Source: an uncultured Oscillospiraceae bacterium (GTDB taxonomy: Bacteria; Bacillota; Clostridia; Oscillospirales; Oscillospiraceae). From it: a stretch of DNA of 38,914 nt. The stretch is taken from assembly GCA_934569045.1 (NCBI GenBank), contig CAKTJX010000024.1, positions 1 through 38,914 of the forward strand, read 5' to 3'. The notes beneath the pieces are model-generated. The model saw nothing but the letters and a program-made list of their open reading frames with translations. It was not told where the DNA came from and did not search any database. Below, one piece after another: positions 1 through 6,911 of the stretch. Position numbers and translations under genes: made by a program. Every line of letters begins with the position of its first letter. Position 1 is the first letter of the stretch.

Positions 1-2
1 AG

Positions 3-287
3 AGCATTACCTACCTTTCCCAGCCCGCCGTGCGCTCCGCGGAAAACACCGCGGGCGGCGTGCTGGTGAAGTGGAACACGGTGCCCGGTGCCGCCAAGTA
101 CCGTGTGTTCTATAAGACCGCGGGCAGCAGATGGAAGGTTGCCGGAGATACCACCGGCACCGGCTACACGGTGACGGGCCTGAAAAGCGGCACGGCCTAT
201 ACCTTTACCGTCCGCTGCGTCACCGCCGACGGCAAGGGCTTCACCAGCTCCTACGATTCCAAGGGTGTTACCCTGACGGTGAAATAA
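3..287 (+). CDS. Fibronectin type III domain protein, C-terminal end (5' truncated by window)
   Basis: The frame is open from the first bases of the window and ends at TAA 285-287, so only the last 94 residues are visible. They form one FN3-like beta-sandwich: a VKWNTVPGAAKYRVFYK strand region, then GYTVTGLKSGTAYTFTVRCV, the classic FN3 E-F strand pattern, and a final strand ending in LTVK. FN3 domains in Firmicutes usually occur in secreted glycosidases, peptidoglycan hydrolases or adhesins as spacers. No catalytic domain or wall anchor is visible, so the function of the whole protein cannot be named. A GC-rich hairpin follows the stop. Nothing shows that it belongs to the prophage module further right. 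Confidence 0.8.
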   Translation, partial: SITYLSQPAVRSAENTAGGVLVKWNTVPGAAKYRVFYKTAGSRWKVAGDTTGTGYTVTGLKSGTAYTFTVRCVTADGKGFTSSYDSKGVTLTVK

Positions 288-290
288 TAC

Positions 291-327
291 AGCCCCCCCA
301 GCTGCTTTCATCGGCGGCTGGGGGGCT
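291..327 (+). terminator. GC-rich hairpin after the FN3 gene
   Basis: AGCCCCCCCAGCTGC (291-305) pairs with GCGGCTGGGGGGCT (314-327) across an 8-nt loop, with one bulge and one mismatch. It starts 3 nt after the stop codon. No T-run follows, so it may be a weak terminator or an mRNA 3' stabiliser. Confidence 0.55.
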
Positions 328-370
328 TGTGGCAGGTGGACAAATTGGGGCTTATGGAAGGAATTGAGAG

Positions 371-461
371 CCCGGTTGAACGTATACCCTGACGGGGAAA
401 CCCCAACCTTCCTCAAGGGGAAGGTAGGGGCTCCTTTTTTGAGGGTATACGTTCAACCGGG
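371..461. repeat. Palindromic repeat, type A copy 1 (20-bp perfect inverted arms)
   Basis: CCCGGTTGAACGTATACCCT (371-390) is matched by its exact reverse complement at 442-461. The interior holds CCTTCCTCAAGGGGAAGG, itself a small palindrome. Related GTTGAACGTAT arms recur at 5517, 13718, 24051 and 27610, so this is a dispersed chromosomal repeat. No coding capacity is evident. Confidence 0.85.
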
Positions 462-468
462 CACACAA
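454..468 (+). repeat. 15-bp direct repeat, left copy (possible module boundary)
   Basis: CAACCGGGCACACAA matches 13917-13931 in 14 of 15 positions and in the same orientation. The pair encloses the whole phage module. It overlaps the right end of type A repeat copy 1, so it may be only repeat homology and not an att site. Confidence 0.35.
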
Positions 469-495
469 TTAGTTCTGCAAACCCAAATTTTCAAG

Positions 496-542
496 AAATC
501 CCCCTGGGAGTTCCGCAAAAAGGACTCCCAGGGGGATTTTTT
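496..542. terminator. Bidirectional terminator downstream of immA
   Basis: AAATCCCCCTGGGAGT (496-511) and ACTCCCAGGGGGATTT (524-539) form a perfect 16-bp stem with a 12-nt loop. A T-run follows on the plus strand, and A-rich bases lie on the other side. It abuts the immA stop codon (542-544), so it ends the leftward repressor/immA transcript and shields the module from upstream read-through. Confidence 0.85.
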
Positions 543-973
543 CAGAAATACAGGTCGGCGGCCAGATTGCCGTGGACGTAGAGGCAGACGGCCTTGCGCA
601 TGAAGGGCTCGGTGACGCCGAAATAGTCGGCCAGCTCCCACAGCTCCGTGTAGCCCTGGGCGATGGCATCGTCCAGGCGGTCTACGGGGATCAGGTGGTG
701 GATGGCCCATTTGTCGGCCTGGTTTTCGTGGCGCTGGCGGCAGTCCACCGTGGCATAGACATTGTAAAAGCTGCCGGTCATGCAGTGACCCAGCTCGTGG
801 CCCAGGTGCATCCGCTCCTGGGTGCCGCCGTCCAGAACCCGGTCGTCTACGCCGATGTAGCAGGTTCCGTCGGGCTCCATCAGGGACATGGAGCCGTTTT
901 CCTTCATGGGGTACCGGAGGACGGCAATATTTTGCCTGGAAGCCAGGTCATACAGTTCCGGTACCTGCGTCAT
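542..973 (-). CDS. immA: ImmA/IrrE-family metalloprotease, anti-repressor
   Basis: This is a 143-residue soluble protein of the ImmA/IrrE (COG2856) type. The zinc-binding and catalytic motif H59-E-L-G-H63 is intact, and a downstream HENQADKWA segment (82-90) supplies the likely third ligand, as in family members with an ExxAD motif. In ICEBs1 and several prophages, ImmA cleaves its partner repressor after DNA damage or signalling and so derepresses the element. Here the gene begins 3 bp after the stop of the XRE repressor, in the same operon, with an AGGAG site inside the repressor 3' end. That is the standard immR-immA arrangement. The target is inferred to be the neighbouring repressor. Confidence 0.88.
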   Translation of the reverse strand: MTQVPELYDLASRQNIAVLRYPMKENGSMSLMEPDGTCYIGVDDRVLDGGTQERMHLGHELGHCMTGSFYNVYATVDCRQRHENQADKWAIHHLIPVDRLDDAIAQGYTELWELADYFGVTEPFMRKAVCLYVHGNLAADLYF

Positions 974-976
974 GGC

Positions 977-1351
977 TTACTCCTTTTTGGTCCGCGTCTT
1001 TTTGTGCTTTTTCGCTTCCCGCTGGCGGACGAAGGCGGCGAAGCTCAGCACCTCATCGTACATGGCATCGGTGATCTCGCCGCTGCCGCCGAAGAGGGCG
1101 AATTTGATATCCTGCTGGCTGACGGGCCGATGGGGCTCCTCTGCCGGCTGCTCCTCCGGGGGGCCCAGCAGGTCCGACACGGAGACGCCGAAGTAACGGC
1201 AGAGCTTCTCGATGACGTTGCCGGAGGGCTTGGTTGTGGGGTCTTTCTTCCATTTGGTTACGGTGGATTTGCTTAAGCCCGCGTCAATGGCGGCTTTCGA
1301 GGTGCTGACACCCCGCTGCTTGCAAAGCAGGACATAACGCTCGTAGAACAT
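977..1351 (-). CDS. XRE-family (cI/ImmR-like) phage repressor
   Basis: This is a 124-residue protein with an N-terminal helix-turn-helix at about residues 5-63 (GVSTSKAAIDAGLSKSTVTKW is the HTH core, with VIEKLCRYFGVSVSDLLG as the closing helices). An acidic linker and a lysine-rich tail follow. I chose the ATG at 1351 because AGGAAAGGG precedes it by 9 nt; the upstream in-frame codons at 1405 lack a site and would overlap the promoter. It should bind operators in the divergent region and hold the rightward late promoter off. No LexA-type autocleavage domain is visible, which fits control by the adjacent ImmA protease and not RecA-stimulated self-cleavage. Confidence 0.88.
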   Translation of the reverse strand: MFYERYVLLCKQRGVSTSKAAIDAGLSKSTVTKWKKDPTTKPSGNVIEKLCRYFGVSVSDLLGPPEEQPAEEPHRPVSQQDIKFALFGGSGEITDAMYDEVLSFAAFVRQREAKKHKKTRTKKE

Positions 1352-1395
1352 ACAGGGACACCCTTTCCTGATGACTCTCGGGAAAAATTCAAAAA

Positions 1396-1424
1396 AGTAA
1401 ACCATCCCTACTTGACAAGTTCAA
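1396..1424 (-). promoter_or_regulatory. Leftward promoter for repressor-immA
   Basis: On the minus strand TTGAAC (1424-1419) is followed by 17 nt and TTTACT (1401-1396). The -35 box is directly beside the -35 of the rightward promoter, so one operator could control both. Confidence 0.55.
1412..1424. promoter_or_regulatory. Candidate repressor operator (near-palindrome)
   Basis: TTGACAAGTTCAA is a near-perfect dyad that contains both divergent -35 elements. TTGAA/TTCAA half-site words recur at 1449-1453 and 1554-1558. Binding by the XRE repressor is inferred from position only. Confidence 0.45.
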
Positions 1425-1440
1425 ACAAATGTACTATAAT
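1412..1440 (+). promoter_or_regulatory. Consensus sigma-A promoter driving the phage structural operon
   Basis: TTGACA (1412-1417), a 17-bp spacer and TATAAT (1435-1440) match the consensus at every position. Transcription should start near 1447 and run into the structured leader and the terminase genes. A promoter this strong needs tight repression in a lysogen. Confidence 0.88.
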
Positions 1441-1446
1441 GCAGAC

Positions 1447-1577
1447 AGTTGAAATTTAAGAACGCTCCCGGATAGGAATATAGCTGCAAACCCGTGGGAC
1501 GGTTGCGCATGAAACCTATATCTAGCTATATACTATCACATATGTTTTCGATTTTCAACTACCGGACCGATCTTTTT
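1447..1577 (+). promoter_or_regulatory. Structured untranslated leader, possible RNA switch or small RNA
   Basis: About 175-235 nt separate the promoter from the first start codon. AGTTGAAA (1447-1454) pairs exactly with TTTCAACT (1553-1560), closing a domain of about 114 nt. Inside, ATATAGCT (1478-1485) can pair with AGCTATAT (1524-1531), or its ATATAG part with CTATAT (1516-1521), so two folds compete. A GCAAACC...GGTTGC hairpin with a short purine-rich loop sits in the centre. A T6 run at 1571-1576 follows ACCGGACCGATC. I do not recognise a known RNA family. An AT-rich operator region is an alternative reading. Confidence 0.5.
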
Positions 1578-1683
1578 TCAAAAATAGGATAACAGAGATC
1601 ATGTCCAATAATTCGGACTAATGGAGGTGTTGGGGAAAATTGTTGGAAAAAACACGAAACGGTCCCCCAAGGGGGCGGCGCGG

Positions 1684-1866
1684 ATGACGGAGCCCTGGCT
1701 TTTGGAGCAGCAGCGGCAGGACCGCTGGGACGCGATTTTGGCCCGACGCCCCCGGTGCTGCCTCTGCGGGGAGCCCATCTTAGAGCCGGAGGCCCTGGTT
1801 CTGGAGGAAAAATTCTACTGTGACCGGTGTGTCAGCCGGTGCAGGCGGGAGGTGGAAGGGACGTGA
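1684..1866 (+). CDS. Small phage zinc-knuckle protein
   Basis: This is a 60-residue protein starting MTEPWLLEQQ, with two CxxC pairs: C25-x-x-C28 in RCCLCGEPI and C46-x-x-C49 in YCDRC. That is a likely four-cysteine zinc site. An in-frame ATG at 1621 would add 21 residues but has no upstream ribosome site, whereas 1684 follows a GGGGGCG stretch, so I prefer 1684. It is the first gene of the late operon, and its TGA overlaps the GTG of the next gene (GTGA), implying translational coupling. Short zinc-ribbon proteins of this sort are common beside terminase genes in clostridial phages. The role is unknown. Confidence 0.7.
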   Translation: MTEPWLLEQQRQDRWDAILARRPRCCLCGEPILEPEALVLEEKFYCDRCVSRCRREVEGT

Positions 1867-2429
1867 CGCCGGACTGGAACGCAATCCGACGGGAGTACGA
1901 GCAGGGGGCCAGCGCCTACCGGCTGCAAAAGCGCTATGGGGTGCCGGACACGACCCTGCGCAGGCGCATCGCCCGGGAGGGCTGGAGCCGGACGGAATCG
2001 CCGAAGACAGTTCAAAAGGAAGAACGTCGACCGCCCGGCCCCCGGGAGACGGCGGCAGGCCGGGACCGGATGGACCGAGTGTCCGCCCTGGCGGACGATC
2101 TGCTGACCTGCCTGGAGCGGGCGGTGAAAGAATTGGACGCGGTGACGGAGAACGTCCGGGAAAAGGCAAAAAAGGAGGACGGCGGCGAGGTGACCACGGA
2201 CTATGCAAGGCTCCTGCCCACGGAAAAAGGCATCATCGACCGGGGCGGGCTGAAGCAGCTCACGGGGGTGCTGAAGGATATCAAGGAGGTGCTGGTGCTG
2301 CGCTCTGACGCGGATACCCGGGAGCAGGAGGCGCGGATTGCCAAATTGCAGCGGGATCTGGACCGGGAGCAGGAGCAGTCCCAGGTGACGGTGCGGCTGG
2401 AGGGGGAATGCGAAGGCTATGCGGAGTAA
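1863..2429 (+). CDS. terS: Terminase small subunit-like DNA-binding protein
   Basis: This is a 188-residue protein read from GTG 1863, which overlaps the previous stop and has GGAGG about 8 nt upstream. The N-terminal part (about 3-45) has a homeodomain-like HTH: DWNAIRREYEQGASAYRLQKRYGVPDTTLRRRIAREGW can be read as helix-turn-helix with YGVPDTTLRRRI as recognition helix. The C-terminal half is charged and probably coiled (about 125-185: LKQLTGVLKDIKEVL, then EQEARIAKLQRDLDREQEQ). This order, and its 11-bp overlap with the large terminase, identify it as the packaging-site recognition subunit. The family was not checked by profile search. Confidence 0.72.
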   Translation: MTPDWNAIRREYEQGASAYRLQKRYGVPDTTLRRRIAREGWSRTESPKTVQKEERRPPGPRETAAGRDRMDRVSALADDLLTCLERAVKELDAVTENVREKAKKEDGGEVTTDYARLLPTEKGIIDRGGLKQLTGVLKDIKEVLVLRSDADTREQEARIAKLQRDLDREQEQSQVTVRLEGECEGYAE

Positions 2430-3927
2430 AGCGCTGATTCTGCCCCAGCCCAACGAGAAGCAGAAAATCGCCTTTCAGGAGCGGCACCGCTACGTGGGCT
2501 ACGGCGGGGCCAGAGGCGGCGGGAAAAGCTGGTTCGTGCGGTGGAAGGCGGTGCTTTTAAGCCTGCGGTATCCCGGCATCAAAATTCTCATCACCCGCAG
2601 AACCTATAAGGAGCTCTACAACAACCACATTGCCCCCTTGCAGCAGCTCCTTGCCGGGGTGGCAGAGTACCGGAGCACGGACAAGCTCTTCCGCTTCCCC
2701 AACGGCAGCACCATTTCCTTTGGCTACTGCGCGGCGGAGACGGATCTGGGCCAGTACCAGGGCGCGGAGTACGATGTGTGGTTTGCCGACGAGGCGGGGC
2801 AGTTTCAGGAAGACTGGCTGACCCAGATTGATGCCTGCGTCCGGGGGGTTAACGACTTTCCAAAGCGGACGTACTACACCTTAAATCCCGGGGGCCCCGC
2901 CCACGGCTATTTCAAGCGGCTGTTTATCGACCGGCGCTACACCCCGGACGAGCACCCGGAGGACTACGCATTTATCCAGGCCCTGTGTACGGACAATAAG
3001 GCACTGATGGCCTCCCAGCCGGAATACCTGCGATCCTTAGAAAAGCTGCCGCCCAAGCTGCGGGAGGCCTGGCTCTACGGCCGGTGGGATGTGTATGAGG
3101 GGCAGTTTTTCGAGGAATTCCGGGACGATCCCCAGCACTACCGGGATCGGCGGTTTACCCATGTCATCGATCCCTTTGAGATTCCCAGGGACTGGCCCAT
3201 CTACCGCAGCTTTGACTGGGGCTATCACCGCCCCTTCTCCTGCGGCTGGTGGGCGGTGGACAGCGACGGCGTGGCCTACCGGATTCTGGAGCTCTACGGC
3301 TGCCGGGAGGAACCCAACGAGGGCCTGAGGTGGCCCCCAAACCAGGTGTTTTCCAAAATCCACGCCATCGAGACGGAGCATCGGTTCCTGGCGGGGAAAC
3401 GGATCATCGGCATCGCCGACCCGGCCATCTGGGACGGCTCCACCGGCGAGAGCATTGCGGACACCGCGGCCAAGCACCAGGTATTCTTCGCGCCGGGGGA
3501 CAACAAGCGTATCCCCGGCTGGATGCAGCTGCACTATCGGCTCAGCTTTGACGAGGAAGGGTTCGCAAGGCTGTATGTGTTCCGCAATTGCAGGCATTTT
3601 ATAAGAACGTTGCCGCTTTTGCAGTACGACGGGGCAAACTCCGAGGATCTGGACACCGAGGGAGAGGATCACGCGGCGGACGAGGCCCGGTACTTCTGCA
3701 TGGCCCGGCCCATCGCCGCCCGGAAGGAGGCGGCAGTCCGGGAGAAAAGCGCCGCGGAGCTCCTATTGGACATTGACGAGAAAATGACGGTCTGCCGAAG
3801 ACCGGGAATGGAGATTTTGTATGGAGAAAACGAGCATCGGCCCGGAGCAGCTGCGGCAGGCCCGGGTTACCCTGAACCGCTACCGGGAGGGCAAGGCCAA
3901 CCTGGAGCGGCGGGTGATCGAGAATGA
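2419..3927 (+). CDS. terL: Terminase large subunit
   Basis: This is a 502-residue DNA-packaging motor. ATPase domain: Walker A GGARGGGKS (29-37), Walker B VWFADEA with D124 and E125, and coupling motif TLNPGG (154-159). Nuclease domain with RNase H fold: D266 in SFDWG, D334 in IADPA, and D417/D421 in EDHAADEARY, the three expected metal-binding positions. All key residues are present, so it should be active. It moves DNA through the portal into the prohead and cuts the concatemer. The start overlaps the small-subunit stop. The last 35 or so residues overlap the portal gene by 107 bp and are glycine/proline-rich, unlike a folded domain, so this tail may be an extension past the ancestral stop. 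Confidence 0.93.
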   Translation: MRSKALILPQPNEKQKIAFQERHRYVGYGGARGGGKSWFVRWKAVLLSLRYPGIKILITRRTYKELYNNHIAPLQQLLAGVAEYRSTDKLFRFPNGSTISFGYCAAETDLGQYQGAEYDVWFADEAGQFQEDWLTQIDACVRGVNDFPKRTYYTLNPGGPAHGYFKRLFIDRRYTPDEHPEDYAFIQALCTDNKALMASQPEYLRSLEKLPPKLREAWLYGRWDVYEGQFFEEFRDDPQHYRDRRFTHVIDPFEIPRDWPIYRSFDWGYHRPFSCGWWAVDSDGVAYRILELYGCREEPNEGLRWPPNQVFSKIHAIETEHRFLAGKRIIGIADPAIWDGSTGESIADTAAKHQVFFAPGDNKRIPGWMQLHYRLSFDEEGFARLYVFRNCRHFIRTLPLLQYDGANSEDLDTEGEDHAADEARYFCMARPIAARKEAAVREKSAAELLLDIDEKMTVCRRPGMEILYGENEHRPGAAAAGPGYPEPLPGGQGQPGAAGDRE

Positions 3928-5515
3928 GCAGTGGTATCAGATGCGCCACTGGGCCTGCATGCGCAGGGGCGCGGCCAGTCAGGTAGAGCCCAGCTCCGGG
4001 TGGCTCTTCAACGCCATTGCCAACAAGCACGCCGAGGCCATGGACAATTTTCCCAGGCCCAATGTACTGCCCCGGGAGGAGGGGGACAAGGCTCTGGCCA
4101 CGGCTCTGGGCAGCATCCTGCCGGTGATTTTGCAGCAGGATGACTTTGAGGAAACCTACGATCAGGTCATGGACGACAAGCTGAAAACCGGCACCGGCAT
4201 CTACGGCGTGTTCTGGGACCCGGAAAAGCTCAACGGCTTGGGGGATATCACGGTGCGGCGGGTGGATGTGTTGAACCTCTGCTGGGAGAGCGGCATTACG
4301 GACATTCAGCAGTCGAGGAATATATTCTACCTGCGGCTGTGGGATAATGATCTGCTGCTGGAGCGCTACCCGGAGCTGGAGGGGCACCTGAGCGGCAGCG
4401 CTGAGGCGGGGAACCAGTACTTCTATGAGGACCGGGTGGACACCACGGACAAGTCTGCCGTCATCGACTGGTACTATAAAAAGCGCCAGAACGGCAGGAC
4501 GGTTCTGCACTACTGCAAATTCGTGGGTGACACGGTGCTCTACGCCACAGAGAACGATGAGCGGCTCCGGGAACGGGGCTGGTATGACCATGGGCTCTAT
4601 CCCTTTGTGCTGGACCCCCTGTTCCGCACGGCGGGGAGCCCCTGCGGCTTTGGCTATATCGACGTGGCCAAATCCGCCCAGGAGTATGTGGACCGGGGCA
4701 ACCAGGCGATTTTGCAGAATATGCTGGCCAACGCCCGGCCCCGACACTTCATTCGGGCGGACGGCGCGGTGAACGAGGAGGAGTATGCCGATTTAAGCCG
4801 GGACTTCGTCCATGTGGACGGCAACCTGGGGGACGACAGCATCAAGCCCATCGCGGGCAAGCCCCTGAGTGACATCTATGTGGCCGTAGTCAACCAGAAG
4901 ATTGACGAATTAAAGGAGGTCACCGGCAACCGGGACGTGTCCAACGGCGGCACGGTGTCCGGCGTGGTGGCGGCCTCGGCCATTGCCGCCATGCAGGAGG
5001 CGGGCAGCAAGCTGAGCCGGGACAGCAATATGGCCTCCTACCGGGCCTTCCGGAAGGTGTGCCTGATGATGGTGGAGCTGATCCGGGAATTCTACGAGCT
5101 GCCCCGGTGCTTCCGGATTCTGGGGGAGCAGGGCAGCCAGGAATTCATCAGCTTTACCAATGCCGCCCTGGGGAGCCGCCCCCAGGGGACGGAGATGGGG
5201 GTGGAGCTGGGCAGCCGGGTGCCGCTGTTTGATGTGGAGATCGGCGCGGAGAAGCAGAGCCCCTATTCCCGCCTCAGCCAGAACGAGATGGCCATGCAGT
5301 TCTACACCGCGGGCCTCTTCGACCCCGCCCGGTGGGATCAGGCCGTGGGGGCCCTGAACATGATGGACTTTGACGGCAAGAACACGGTGCTGCAATACAT
5401 CCGGGAAAACGGCGGGCGGTATACGGCCCAGCAGGCAACGGCTCCGGCGCGGCTGGAAAATCAGAATGAACTCCGCGCCCGCATGGCCGCGGCAAACGGG
5501 GCAAGCCCGGTGTAG
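3821..5515 (+). CDS. Phage portal protein
   Basis: This is a 564-residue portal protein, resembling P22-like podovirus portals in pattern. Features include an N-terminal helical RYREGKANLERRVIENEQWYQMRHW segment, NAIANKHAEAMDNFPRPNVLP, the SPCGFGYIDVAKSAQEYVDRGNQAILQNML stem region, and the long VTGNRDVSNGG...SGVVAASAIAAMQEAGSK helix region that lines the channel in this family. It forms the dodecameric ring at the capsid vertex that docks the terminase. It lies directly after terL (107-bp overlap), and its ATG at 3821 follows a GGAGAT site. A truncated host-type repeat follows the stop. The fold assignment is by motif and position. Confidence 0.87.
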   Translation: MEKTSIGPEQLRQARVTLNRYREGKANLERRVIENEQWYQMRHWACMRRGAASQVEPSSGWLFNAIANKHAEAMDNFPRPNVLPREEGDKALATALGSILPVILQQDDFEETYDQVMDDKLKTGTGIYGVFWDPEKLNGLGDITVRRVDVLNLCWESGITDIQQSRNIFYLRLWDNDLLLERYPELEGHLSGSAEAGNQYFYEDRVDTTDKSAVIDWYYKKRQNGRTVLHYCKFVGDTVLYATENDERLRERGWYDHGLYPFVLDPLFRTAGSPCGFGYIDVAKSAQEYVDRGNQAILQNMLANARPRHFIRADGAVNEEEYADLSRDFVHVDGNLGDDSIKPIAGKPLSDIYVAVVNQKIDELKEVTGNRDVSNGGTVSGVVAASAIAAMQEAGSKLSRDSNMASYRAFRKVCLMMVELIREFYELPRCFRILGEQGSQEFISFTNAALGSRPQGTEMGVELGSRVPLFDVEIGAEKQSPYSRLSQNEMAMQFYTAGLFDPARWDQAVGALNMMDFDGKNTVLQYIRENGGRYTAQQATAPARLENQNELRARMAAANGASPV

Positions 5516-5516
5516 G

Positions 5517-5573
5517 CCCGGTTGAGCGTATACCCTAACGGGAAAACCCCAACCTTCCCCAAGGGGAAGGTAG
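5517..5573. repeat. Palindromic repeat, type A copy 2, half element inside the prophage
   Basis: The left half of copy 1 (371-430) recurs here almost unchanged: CCCGGTTGAGCGTATACCCT, then ACGGGAAAACCCCAACCTTC and the AAGGGGAAGG tail. The right arm is missing. It lies between the portal stop and the prp ribosome site, so a chromosomal repeat has entered the phage operon without breaking a gene. Confidence 0.8.
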
Positions 5574-5595
5574 GAGATTTGATTGGAGGTTAATT

Positions 5596-5937
5596 ATGAT
5601 CCATACAAGCTTTTTCAAAAACCCCGCCGATGGGTCTGTGCGGATGGAGATGCAGGGGCATGCCATGACCGCGCCCAAGGGGGAGGACCTGGTGTGCGCG
5701 GCGGCGACCATGGTGGTGTATACCCTGGCCCAGGCGGTGCAGTTCCTGTATGAGCAGGACCGGCTTACGGAGAAGCCCCGGCTGCAAATTGTGGATGGGT
5801 ACGCCAATATTGTGGCGATCCCCAAGAAAACCGCGTTGGCGGAGACCCTGATGGCCTTCTGGGTGGCCCAGGCCGGGGCTTATGTGCTGGAGCGCAACTA
5901 CCCCAGCGCCGTGAGCCTGATGCCCATGGAGGTGTGA
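5596..5937 (+). CDS. prp: Prp-family cysteine protease, phage-encoded
   Basis: This is a 113-residue protein of the ribosomal-processing cysteine protease (Prp, formerly YsxB/DUF464) family. The diagnostic G-H-A segment (G21-H22-A23) and the GEDLVCAA segment with C34 give the His/Cys catalytic pair; length and helix pattern fit. In Firmicutes the housekeeping Prp sits between rplU and rpmA and removes the N-terminal extension of ribosomal protein L27 at an LNLQxFA site; in Staphylococcus it also trims phage 80-alpha capsid and scaffold proteins. Here a Prp gene lies in the head operon, one base before the scaffold gene. Both scaffold and capsid begin with LQLFAE, so these are its likely substrates. 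GGAGG lies 6 nt before the ATG. Confidence 0.88.
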   Translation: MIHTSFFKNPADGSVRMEMQGHAMTAPKGEDLVCAAATMVVYTLAQAVQFLYEQDRLTEKPRLQIVDGYANIVAIPKKTALAETLMAFWVAQAGAYVLERNYPSAVSLMPMEV

Positions 5938-5938
5938 C

Positions 5939-6697
5939 ATGGGGAAACTGAACTTTGACAACTTCCTGGACCTGCAGCTTTTCGCGGAGGCTGCCGGTTC
6001 GGAGTCGGGCGTAACGGAGGCCGACGCCCAGCCTCAAGCCGAAGAACCCTCCAACGGCCCGGAGGACTTCGAGAAACTGATCAAGGGGCCCTACAAACAG
6101 GCCTACGATGCCCGGGTCAAGAGCATTTTGCAGCAGCGGCTGAAAAACAGCCGGGAAACGGCGGAGAAATACGCCGCGGCCCAGCCCACGCTGGACTATC
6201 TGCGCAAGACCCTGGGCATCGAAGGCGAGGACTTCGGCGCATTGGAAAAGGCCCTTCGGGAGCGCCTGCCGGAAAATCCCACCCCTGCCGAGCAGCAGCG
6301 GCAGGAATCGGAAATTCAGGCGGGGGCGGCCCGGATGGCGGCGGACTGGCAGCGACAGGCGGAGAAAATCCGGGAGACCTATCCCGCGTTTACTCTGGAA
6401 CAGGAGATGCTGGACCCCAATTTCCGGCAGCTGCTTCGAGCCCGTGTCCCCATGCAGACGGCCTATGAGATCCTCCACAAGGACGAGATCATTCCCGCTG
6501 CCATGGCCTACGCGGCCCAGAGGGTCGAGCGGAATCTGGCGGAAAAAATGCGCACGGAGGGGCTGCGCCCCGCGGAGAACGGCACGTCCGGCTCCGGGGC
6601 GGCGCGGCTGGGCAGCCGGGTGGCCCAGATGTCCCGGAAGGAAATTTCCGAGCTCTGCCGCAGAGTGGAGCGCGGGGAGAAGGTAAGTTTCGGATAA
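5939..6697 (+). CDS. Capsid scaffolding protein with N-terminal Prp-type cleavage site
   Basis: This is a 252-residue, acidic, strongly helical protein with no hydrophobic segment, as expected for an internal scaffold that is removed from the prohead. Residues 10-17 are LDLQLFAE, so Prp-type cleavage would fall between F15 and A16. The middle (residues 45-170) is coiled-coil-like with many Q, E, R and K. The C-terminal part ends in basic SRKEISELCRRVERGEKVSFG, the kind of tail that binds coat protein. It follows prp with a 1-nt gap and precedes the major capsid gene, the usual scaffold position. The assignment is by context and composition. Confidence 0.82.
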   Translation: MGKLNFDNFLDLQLFAEAAGSESGVTEADAQPQAEEPSNGPEDFEKLIKGPYKQAYDARVKSILQQRLKNSRETAEKYAAAQPTLDYLRKTLGIEGEDFGALEKALRERLPENPTPAEQQRQESEIQAGAARMAADWQRQAEKIRETYPAFTLEQEMLDPNFRQLLRARVPMQTAYEILHKDEIIPAAMAYAAQRVERNLAEKMRTEGLRPAENGTSGSGAARLGSRVAQMSRKEISELCRRVERGEKVSFG

Positions 6698-6723
6698 AAA
6701 AGCAAATCAGGAGTGGAGGGCCT

Positions 6724-6824
6724 GTAGGGGCGGCTATTAGCCGCCCGGAAACGACCGGGCCAGAGCGTTCCGTTTTCACCGTTCCATTTCGATACCTTCC
6801 GGGCGGCTAATAGCCGCCCCTACG
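6724..6824. repeat. 101-bp hairpin-ended repeat, type B copy 1 (inside prophage)
   Basis: The element begins GTAGGGGCGGCTATTAGCCG and ends with the matching reverse complement. Each end is also a palindrome (GGGCGGCTA-T-TAGCCGCCC), so both ends can form hairpins. Both arms here are the ATT variant. It lies between scaffold and capsid genes. The flanks differ from those of copies 3-5. Confidence 0.9.
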
Positions 6825-6911
6825 GAACTCAAAGGTTTTCGTATTCTCAGGGTATCCATGAAATGATGAGAAATTTAACTGCTGATTGGCATTAAAAGAA
6901 AGGAGAAACCT

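Noticed and set aside
1470..1535. Resemblance to a c-di-GMP riboswitch (words GCAAACC and GTGGGACG)
   Set aside because: The second helix, tetraloop receptor and spacing of the GEMM consensus are missing, so the shared words are probably chance.
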